The translations under genes and the position numbers were made by a program. Shown here piece after piece: positions 54,793-64,000 of a stretch of 64,000 nt of DNA (positions within the stretch are counted from its first letter, which is position 1; each line of letters begins with the position of its first letter). Source of the stretch: Firmicutes bacterium HGW-Firmicutes-2 (GTDB lineage: Bacteria > Bacillota > Clostridia > Lachnospirales > Vallitaleaceae); the NCBI GenBank assembly GCA_002841495.1, contig PGZV01000003.1:1-64000 (forward strand), read 5' to 3'. The notes beneath the pieces were generated by a model that did no database searches, had not been told where the DNA came from, and saw only the letters and a list, made by a program, of their open reading frames with translations.

Positions 54793-55857
54793 TTAAAGCG
54801 TCTCGATCCACCCGAAGTCATCTTTCGCATCACCATACTGCATACCCGTTAAGGTATCATAGACCCTTCTGGTTATAGGGCCGATTTCATTATTATGTAC
54901 CACAAAGTCATGACCTTTATAATGTATACCACCTACCGGTGATATGACCGCTGCTGTGCCGGTACCAAATACTTCTTCCAAATCTCCATTTTTCGAAGCT
55001 TCTATAATATCTTCCATTGATATCCGCTCTTCATAAACGGGAATATCCCACGACTTAAGAAGCATGAGTACAGAATCTCTTGTAATTCCCGGTAGTATAC
55101 TGCCGGATAATTCCGGGGTATATACCTTACCACGAATCTTAAAGAAGATGTTCATGGTGCCTACTTCTTCCACATAACGGTGTTCTATTGCATCTAACCA
55201 TAAGACTTGAGCAAAACCTTCCTTTTTTGCATTTCTTTGTGCAATCATACTAGCACCATAACTACCACCTGTTTTAGCTTCTCCCACGCCACCTCTTGAT
55301 GCTCTTACATAAGTGTCCTCCACATAAATCCTTACCGGATTCAAACCTTCTTTATAGTAGGCGCCAACCGGAGATAGAATAATCATAAACAGATAGGCTT
55401 TGGATGGGCTTACCATAAGTGTTGGCTCTGTAGCTATAACAAAGGGCCTAATATATAAGGATGTTCCCTCTTCATCCGGTACCCAAGAAGCATCCAACTC
55501 AACTAAAGTTCTAACCGCTTGTACAAAATCCTCTACTGGTATTTGGGGCATACAAATACGGTCATTGGTATTATTGAGACGTTTCCCATTCATATCCGGT
55601 CTGAAAAGATTAATTTTCCCATCTTTTCTTCGATAAGCCTTAAGGCCCTCAAACATTTCTTGTCCATAATGAAACACCACCGCCGAAGGATCAAGACGTA
55701 AGTCCTCATAAGGCTTTATCCTAGGGTTATGCCAACCCAGACCTTCTTGGTATGCCATCACAAACATGTGGTCCGTAAAATAGTTTCCAAATCCTAGATT
55801 ATTTGGATCCGGTTTATCTTTGAGCTGCTCAGCTTTAATAATCTTTATCTCTAACAT
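54793..55857 (-). CDS. ilvE: branched-chain amino acid aminotransferase
   Basis: This PLP enzyme of about 354 aa interconverts Leu, Ile and Val with their keto acids. Motifs: VFHYGQEMFEGLKAYRRKDGKINLFRPDMN, SLYIRPFVIATEPTLMVSPSK, the PLP-lysine region GEAKTGGSYGASMIAQ, LWLDAIEHRYVEEVGTMNIFF and GTGTAAVISPVGGI. This is the class II type. The start at 55857 (MLEIKII) has GGGGGT; an upstream TTG is less likely. A terminator is shared with the Dabb gene. Confidence 0.94.
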   Translation of the reverse strand: MLEIKIIKAEQLKDKPDPNNLGFGNYFTDHMFVMAYQEGLGWHNPRIKPYEDLRLDPSAVVFHYGQEMFEGLKAYRRKDGKINLFRPDMNGKRLNNTNDRICMPQIPVEDFVQAVRTLVELDASWVPDEEGTSLYIRPFVIATEPTLMVSPSKAYLFMIILSPVGAYYKEGLNPVRIYVEDTYVRASRGGVGEAKTGGSYGASMIAQRNAKKEGFAQVLWLDAIEHRYVEEVGTMNIFFKIRGKVYTPELSGSILPGITRDSVLMLLKSWDIPVYEERISMEDIIEASKNGDLEEVFGTGTAAVISPVGGIHYKGHDFVVHNNEIGPITRRVYDTLTGMQYGDAKDDFGWIETL

Positions 55858-55917
55858 GACAATACCCCCGACTTTCAATTATATTCGTTTCATTATATCA
55901 AACTCGAGGAGAGTTAA

Positions 55918-55983
55918 CAAGAAGAAGGACTGGCCCATGTCATATATCATATAGAATATAATTAGGGGAAGTCCTTCTTCTTT
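55918..55983 (-). terminator. terminator of the YtrA-type ABC operon
   Basis: Long arms AAGAAGAAGGACT / AGTCCTTCTTCTT flank an AT-rich loop of about 35 bases, just past the permease stop. Its length is unusual but pairing is perfect over the arms. Confidence 0.7.
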
Positions 55984-56002
55984 GCTCATATTTCTTACTT
56001 GA

Positions 56003-58018
56003 CTAATATTGCGTTACATAGGATTTTAGGATCTCAGGCAAACTGCTCACTCTATAAGAGTACTCACCATAATCTTTATAAATTAATGTAATCCTGTAAC
56101 TGTCTTCTGGATCTTTAGAATAGTCATAAGGCAAATCATAAATCATGTCAATGATGTCATCATCAACAATGCCGGTAGAAGCGATCACACCTTGTGATTG
56201 CATATCCTTCACATATTCAGGCGACATGTCAACTTCCATATCGAGGTTGATGACCGGAGTAATACGTGCACTAACAACGCCTTCTCTATTTGGTACAATA
56301 CCTTCATAGCCATTCTCTATTAACCATGTTTTTGTATGTTCAAAGCTTGGCCAAATATTCAGACTATGATACGTCAGTAGTTCATAACCTTCTTCTCTTG
56401 AGCCATCTCCTGCTGTTATTGCAATATCAATGGTACCCCAATTGTCATAACTAATTTCTTCCGCATAAGATAAAAGCATAAAATCCTTTCTATAGGCCTC
56501 GAATAATGCTTCACCTTTTTGTAGGTTCATGTTTCTTTCTTGACCACCACGGCCCCAAACATGAATTGTAGATATTCTCGGGTGGGTGAGAATGGCTTCT
56601 ATATCTTTAAGACGCCCTAGCTTATACCCTTCAGATTCATGTAAAATGGCAAATCCTTCATCCATTTTAGGGTATTCATACATTCGGCTTATTCTTTTAC
56701 CGTTTTCTAAAACATATAACAGATCCAGTCTATATACACGTGTGTTATATCCCATATCTTGCTCGGCATGAATCGCCGTTTCATGAAGGTAGAGTATCTC
56801 TTGTATGGATGTCTGATCTGTAAAAATCAGCTCAAAATTACTTTCACTTCCGTACAGCACTGTTTCATTTGACATCTTTCCTTGTCTTGGATAGCTGTTT
56901 TCTCCATAAATGACATAAGCCACCTCATCTGATTCCGGTACATAGGATTCAAAACCAATCAAATCAAAGTCTATAACCACAAGTGCTAACATAAAAAGAC
57001 CAACGACCACAATCCAGGATTTGTAGTAGACAAATATTCTTACTGTTTTTTCCGCTATCATCTTTGTAACACCATAGCCTATAACCGCACCAAAGAATAC
57101 ACCTACGTAAACCCCCAGTGAACGATTATCGTAAAACATCGATCCTAACATATTGGCCAGTGTTAACGTAATCAAGACTGTCAACAAGCCTATAAAGCCA
57201 ATTTTTGCAAAGTCAAAAACGATTAAATCATGATGTCTTTCAAGATCTCTTTTCTTATATAAAGTATAACTTGCTATTAATGAAAAACACAGATAAACAA
57301 TGATCACAATAAAACCTTTTAACAAAAACGCCGTATTGTTGATATCCACCATTCTTCCGATGGTGTAATAGGGCGTCATAAGTAAATGTAGCGCCTCATC
57401 ATCCATATATGTAGAAAAACCTTTTAAAGTCCAACCAATTAATACCTTACCAAACTCGACAATCGCTACAGGCATGGCCATCATAACATAGGTTAAAACA
57501 GCCTGTAACACCGATGAGCCCACCAACATACCAAACATGACCGTTATATAAAAAATAGTCATGCCACTTAGAATCATACCCAGTGTATAAATACTCAGAT
57601 GTATGGCAAGTTCTGAAGCCGGATACCCTTTAAACACCAAAATGATATAAGATATCAACGTATTGGTTACCAAAGGTATACCGAATAAAATTAAAAAAGA
57701 AATCATATGGCTAAAAAATAGTGTCTTACGACTCACCGGAAAAGCATGGATGGTTGCCAACGCTTTTTCATCCTGTATGTATCTGAACAAGACAATACCC
57801 AAAATAACCGGAAGGAAAAATAAAATAAATACATCCCATCCACTTGGTATCTTATATAATAGGTTATCCATCGTATGGGTTGGACCGAGCGTATTCATCA
57901 GCATCCCAAAATTAACCACTAAAAAATGGATAACAAAATATAATATGCCTATATATGCAAATCGCTTAATATTGTTCTTAAGAATGGCCTTATTATAGAA
58001 TGAGGTTTGAAACTTCAT
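56003..58018 (-). CDS. ABC transporter permease of a YtrA-type operon
   Basis: This protein of about 671 aa has several membrane segments in the N-terminal half (about residues 20-330, including the ABC-2-like region IHAFPVSRKTLFFSHMISF) and another near 340-360. A large C-terminal extracytoplasmic domain follows (about 365-671). The start at 58018 (MKFQTSFYNK) has GGAGGGG; it overlaps the ATPase by 26 bases. Substrate is unknown; related operons are linked to cell-envelope stress or antibiotic resistance. Confidence 0.85.
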   Translation of the reverse strand: MKFQTSFYNKAILKNNIKRFAYIGILYFVIHFLVVNFGMLMNTLGPTHTMDNLLYKIPSGWDVFILFFLPVILGIVLFRYIQDEKALATIHAFPVSRKTLFFSHMISFLILFGIPLVTNTLISYIILVFKGYPASELAIHLSIYTLGMILSGMTIFYITVMFGMLVGSSVLQAVLTYVMMAMPVAIVEFGKVLIGWTLKGFSTYMDDEALHLLMTPYYTIGRMVDINNTAFLLKGFIVIIVYLCFSLIASYTLYKKRDLERHHDLIVFDFAKIGFIGLLTVLITLTLANMLGSMFYDNRSLGVYVGVFFGAVIGYGVTKMIAEKTVRIFVYYKSWIVVVGLFMLALVVIDFDLIGFESYVPESDEVAYVIYGENSYPRQGKMSNETVLYGSESNFELIFTDQTSIQEILYLHETAIHAEQDMGYNTRVYRLDLLYVLENGKRISRMYEYPKMDEGFAILHESEGYKLGRLKDIEAILTHPRISTIHVWGRGGQERNMNLQKGEALFEAYRKDFMLLSYAEEISYDNWGTIDIAITAGDGSREEGYELLTYHSLNIWPSFEHTKTWLIENGYEGIVPNREGVVSARITPVINLDMEVDMSPEYVKDMQSQGVIASTGIVDDDIIDMIYDLPYDYSKDPEDSYRITLIYKDYGEYSYRVSSLPEILKSYVTQY

Positions 58019-58886
58019 AGCCTTCCCCTCCAATCTCATAAATAAATATTTCTTCTAATGTTAATGGTATAAAGTCTACCAGTACAGGTTTCATAGGGCT
58101 TAATGACTTTTCAATCTCGTCTCTTAAACCTCTTACAATTATAGTATGTACAGACCCCACCTGCATTTCTTTAAGGGGGTTCAAACTTTTGAGTGATACA
58201 TCTGAATCCTCAAATGCCACTTGAATTTTATGAATATCTGATTTCATTTCATCAAGATCTCTTTCAAGAAGCAATTTGCCTTCATGTAAAATGCCGACAT
58301 AATCACATACGTCTTCTAATTCTCTGAGGTTATGAGATGAAACGACAACCGTCATGTTTCTTTCTGAAACATCTTGTAACAGAAGTGACCATATTTGACG
58401 ACGCATAACCGGATCAAGTCCGTCAACCGGCTCATCCAAGATCATAACATCCGGCTTCGTACAAATCGCCAACCAAAAGGCTACTTGTTTCTTCATCCCT
58501 TTAGAGAGCTGACTGATTTTCTTTTGAATGGGAATCTTAAGCAGTCCTTGTATCCTAACAAAACGATCACGGTCAAACACTTCAAACATTTCATCATAGA
58601 AATCAGCCATATCTTTAATGGTAGCCATTGGAAAATAATAAAGTTCGTCAGGTATAAAACTAATGCGTTGCTTCAAACTAATATGATCTTCTACAACTTG
58701 GCCATCAATGAAAATCTGCCCCTGATTCTGTCTAAACACCCCTGTCATGATTTTTAACAACGTCGTCTTACCTGCGCCATTTGGTCCAACCATACCATAG
58801 ACGGATCCCTTTTTCACATGTATGTTAATCTGGTCAAGGGCTTTGAAAGTCCCATATGATTTTGTTATATCTACTGTTTTAATCAT
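57993..58886 (-). CDS. ABC transporter ATP-binding protein
   Basis: This 297-aa ATPase has Walker A GPNGAGKTTLLKIM (33-46), signature LSKGMKKQVAFWLAI, Walker B VMILDEPVDGLDPVMRRQ and switch VVVSSHNLRELEDVCD. It partners with the overlapping downstream permease. It overlaps the GntR-type regulator by 4 bases, so the three are translationally coupled. Confidence 0.93.
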   Translation of the reverse strand: MIKTVDITKSYGTFKALDQINIHVKKGSVYGMVGPNGAGKTTLLKIMTGVFRQNQGQIFIDGQVVEDHISLKQRISFIPDELYYFPMATIKDMADFYDEMFEVFDRDRFVRIQGLLKIPIQKKISQLSKGMKKQVAFWLAICTKPDVMILDEPVDGLDPVMRRQIWSLLLQDVSERNMTVVVSSHNLRELEDVCDYVGILHEGKLLLERDLDEMKSDIHKIQVAFEDSDVSLKSLNPLKEMQVGSVHTIIVRGLRDEIEKSLSPMKPVLVDFIPLTLEEIFIYEIGGEGYEVSNLIL

Positions 58887-59260
58887 CGATTTTCACCTCT
58901 CTTATAAACCTCAATCAGGTAATCTGATAGGATTTCTAAAGAAACATTCAATAATTTTGCTTCTAGAATGGTTTCTTTTAACTTTAGCTTAATCCCTTCT
59001 ATTTCCTGATTTCTATACTGAATATCCAGTTTTTTTGCAAAATTCCCTCTACCCTGAAGGGCATAAATATACCCATCTTGCTCCAACTGTTTGAAAGCCT
59101 TCTGAATGGTATTGGGGTTTACTGTCAGTAACGATGCCAGCTCCCTAATAGATGGCAATTGCTCATCTTCCTTAATATGGCCTTCTAAAATTAATCTTCT
59201 AATATTTTCATACATTTGTTCATAAATCGGAATTCGGCTTCTAATATCCACTTGATACAT
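58883..59260 (-). CDS. YtrA-type GntR-family regulator
   Basis: This 125-aa protein has an N-terminal winged HTH (IRRLILEGHIKEDEQLPSIRELASLLTVNPNTIQKAFKQLEQDGYIYALQGRGNF) and a short C-terminal dimer helix, the YtrA type without a ligand domain. It is the first gene of an ABC transporter operon it most likely represses. A palindrome just upstream is the likely operator. Confidence 0.93.
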   Translation of the reverse strand: MYQVDIRSRIPIYEQMYENIRRLILEGHIKEDEQLPSIRELASLLTVNPNTIQKAFKQLEQDGYIYALQGRGNFAKKLDIQYRNQEIEGIKLKLKETILEAKLLNVSLEILSDYLIEVYKRGENR

Positions 59261-59277
59261 AAGACACCTCCTGTATT

Positions 59278-59304
59278 AACTGTATTATATAACATGATAC
59301 AGTT
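59278..59304. promoter_or_regulatory. palindromic operator of the YtrA-type operon
   Basis: AACTGTAT and ATACAGTT are perfect inverted arms separated by 11 bases, just upstream of the regulator's ribosome binding site. Autorepression by the GntR protein is inferred. Confidence 0.6.
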
Positions 59305-59326
59305 AAATGCAAGCCATATCTTTTTA

Positions 59327-59487
59327 AACAAGAAAAGAAGCTTCGCTTCGTTATGAGCTCTGCTCATATTTCTGAACGTTTCGACAGGAAAGGTCTTTGA
59401 CATATTCCGCCACGCTTTTTGGCTGAATACTAAAGCATGACTTGCAAGTGGCTAGCTTTGCTGGACACGCTCCTAGAGAACAAGAAA
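59327..59487. repeat. small non-coding repeat, copy 3, with 9-bp direct repeats
   Basis: A 143-bp insert (59336-59478) is flanked by AACAAGAAA at both ends (59327-59335 and 59479-59487). It begins AGAAGCTTCGCTTCG, contains a hairpin ATGAGC/GCTCAT, then GACAGGAAAGGTCTTTGAC, GCCACGCTTTTTGGC-like and CTTGCAAG segments, and ends CTCCTAGAG. It matches copy 1 closely in the right two-thirds. The right flank adjoins the lacZ terminator T-tract. No ORF. Confidence 0.8.
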
Positions 59488-59518
59488 GCATCATGTCTTA
59501 AGTACTGACATGATGCTC
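59487..59518 (-). terminator. intrinsic terminator of the beta-galactosidase gene
   Basis: A perfect stem AGCATCATGTC / GACATGATGCT is followed on the minus strand by TTTCTTGTT, 10 bases past the stop. The T-tract overlaps the direct repeat of repeat copy 3. Confidence 0.88.
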
Positions 59519-59527
59519 ACGCATTCA

Positions 59528-62680
<3,153 letters not shown>

Positions 62681-62789
62681 TCAAATATTTCTCTCAATAC
62701 TATTCTATACCCTTATTTTAATAGATTCAATATAAGTATATTCAATAACAGTATAATAATTTTAAACAAGTATTCCGTTATACTATTAA

Positions 62790-62834
62790 ATAAGATAAAA
62801 GCTACCTCTATAATTGAGGTAGCTTTTATCTTAA
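62790..62834 (-). terminator. intrinsic terminator of cutA
   Basis: AAGATAAAAGCTACCTC pairs perfectly with GAGGTAGCTTTTATCTT, with T-rich ends on both strands, about 40 bases past the cutA stop. Confidence 0.92.
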
Positions 62835-62872
62835 ATTGATACTTCAACCTTATTTTGGTAAAAGTGTAAAAA

Positions 62873-63190
62873 CTATTTTGTAATGAAGTCGATCCAATGT
62901 AGATACTCTTTTGAGCCGTTTTCGATTGGGATGACAATAATCTCAGGTAACTCATAGGAATGCAAGCCTTTAATGGTTCTTTCAACTTCCTCGTATAAAT
63001 GCTTCTTTGTCTTAATCATCAATCTTATTTCTTCATCGTGATGTAACTTATCATTATAATAATAGTGGCTGTACTCAGTTGATGAATGTATACAGGCTGC
63101 AAGTTTTTCTTCAAGCAATATTTTGGTAATGTAATCTGCTTCACGATAATCTCTAGATGTTGTCATAATGATAATATACCCATCTTCCAT
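62873..63190 (-). CDS. cutA: CutA-family divalent cation tolerance protein
   Basis: This 105-aa protein is a PII-like trimeric fold: IIIMTTSRDYREADYITKILLEEKLAACIH at the start, MIKTKKHLYEEVERTIKGLHSYELPEIIVIPIENGSKEYLHWI at the end. The family was linked to copper tolerance in E. coli but the role elsewhere is unclear. It has AAGGAGGC upstream and lies 48 bases from the SleB-type gene. Confidence 0.93.
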   Translation of the reverse strand: MEDGYIIIMTTSRDYREADYITKILLEEKLAACIHSSTEYSHYYYNDKLHHDEEIRLMIKTKKHLYEEVERTIKGLHSYELPEIIVIPIENGSKEYLHWIDFITK

Positions 63191-63238
63191 AAGTGCCTCC
63201 TTAATCTTTGCTTTTGCTTATTGCCGTTATGCTCTATC

Positions 63239-64000
63239 TTAGTAATAGAAATATTGTCCATTTATAATTCTATATAAATCACTGGATTTTCTCGGAAAAG
63301 GTTTGTGATTAAAAAACAAACTTTGACCTATGTTATTATTGCCATCTAATGCATTTTTTGCTGCTGCCCAGCTCTCTAAATCCGGTTCTAAGGTTAAGAA
63401 ACTATCTCGATGTGCTGGTGGAAACTGCGTGGAATACTTCGTGTCAAAAATGACCTCTTTGATGGTCATTGGAAATCTACCACTTTTGACCCTATTAAGA
63501 ACAACATTAGCAACTGCAAGCTTGGCTTCATAGCCTATACTGTAGGCTTCCACTCGAACAATCCTTGCTAACCATAGGATATCTTCGTAATTATATTGGT
63601 TGGTCGCAAGAAGATCCTGAGATACCACTGCAGTAGGATTGTTAATCGCCACAGTACGAATCAGCGGATTATAATTAACATTAAATGCCAGTTCTTCTGC
63701 AATAATCCTTAGTGGCAACATCGTACGCTCATTAACAATAACCGGCGCAACACCCATTGTTTTTTCCACGCCATTCACCCAATAACTCATACTGTCTATC
63801 TTAAAGATCATAGATTTATCCCCTACAACAATGGTGACACTCCTATCTTCTTCATTCCAGACCACTTCCTCAGGGCCTAATGCTTCTACCACCGTTCGAA
63901 TCGGTACCATTGTACGGTCTTCTTCAATATAAGGGTTGCTATCCATTTTAATAATCATGTCATTTACGCGAATATCCAGTTTCATCATGGCCGCTTCAGT
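63239..64000 (-). CDS. copper-amine-oxidase-N / SleB-type cell-wall hydrolase, partial
   Basis: The visible part has copper-amine-oxidase-like N-terminal units (about residues 5-110: RVNDMIIKMDSNPYIEEDRTMVPIRTVVEALG and TMLPLRIIAEELAF) followed by a SleB/Hydrolase_2 catalytic domain (LARIVRVEAYSIGYEAKLAVANVVLNRVKSGRFP, with the catalytic Glu). The frame stays open to the window edge (upstream codons TEAA), so the true start and probable signal peptide lie outside. It likely cleaves peptidoglycan in spores or the wall. Confidence 0.87.
   Translation of the reverse strand, partial: TEAAMMKLDIRVNDMIIKMDSNPYIEEDRTMVPIRTVVEALGPEEVVWNEEDRSVTIVVGDKSMIFKIDSMSYWVNGVEKTMGVAPVIVNERTMLPLRIIAEELAFNVNYNPLIRTVAINNPTAVVSQDLLATNQYNYEDILWLARIVRVEAYSIGYEAKLAVANVVLNRVKSGRFPMTIKEVIFDTKYSTQFPPAHRDSFLTLEPDLESWAAAKNALDGNNNIGQSLFFNHKPFPRKSSDLYRIINGQYFYY

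Noticed and set aside
62713-62985. 90-aa minus-strand frame overlapping the end of cutA
   Set aside because: It spans the cutA terminator hairpin and is in another frame from the conserved CutA sequence.

Overview
The window looks like chromosomal DNA of a low-GC, anaerobic, Gram-positive Clostridia member, probably Lachnospirales-like. The basis is AT-rich intergenic DNA, GGAGG-type ribosome binding sites, intrinsic terminators, an NADH-linked trimeric-type [FeFe] hydrogenase with a Rex-like operator, an FtsEX/M23/Ctp cell-wall cluster, LytR-CpsA-Psr proteins and a YtrA-type ABC operon. I cannot name the species. No prophage, CRISPR array or intact insertion sequence was seen.

Layout. Positions 1-650 hold a strong leftward promoter with an rRNA-leader-like sequence at the very edge, which suggests an rRNA operon just outside the window, and two tRNA-Ser genes. 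From 0.65 to 43.2 kb every gene is on the minus strand: ispD/tsaD/rnz, transketolase, rimI-tsaB-tsaE, tex, an aspartate-to-threonine block (ACT protein, hom, ApgM-type putative homoserine kinase, aspartokinase), cheW, prfB with its programmed frameshift, secA and hpf. A 750-bp non-coding region follows, with DnaA-box-like sites and a predicted three-way-junction RNA. Then come the hydrogenase operon (nuoE-like, 2Fe-2S ferredoxin, hydB, hydA), a PHP protein, uvrA-uvrB, ctpA, an M23 peptidase with ftsXE, a PucR/CdaR regulator, an orphan UgpC/MsmX-type ATPase, YitT, a TagA/WecG glycosyltransferase, an unknown secreted protein and two LCP proteins.

From 43.2 kb the strands mix: an SDR reductase (+), argF with its own promoter and ARG-box-like site, ppk1-ppx, a degenerate PAS/GGDEF protein and a TPR protein (+), a SpoU methyltransferase, KtrAB-type potassium uptake, a Dabb protein (+), ilvE, a YtrA-like regulator with an ABC transporter, a GH2 beta-galactosidase, cutA, and a partial copper-amine-oxidase-N/SleB-type hydrolase running off the right edge.

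The least explained items are a family of small (about 100-160 bp) non-coding repeats, three copies, two of them with clear flanking direct repeats (12 and 9 bp) and two lying against intrinsic terminators; the structured element plus DnaA-box cluster upstream of hpf; and the small secreted protein between the TagA and LCP genes. All calls come from reading the sequence; no database search was run.
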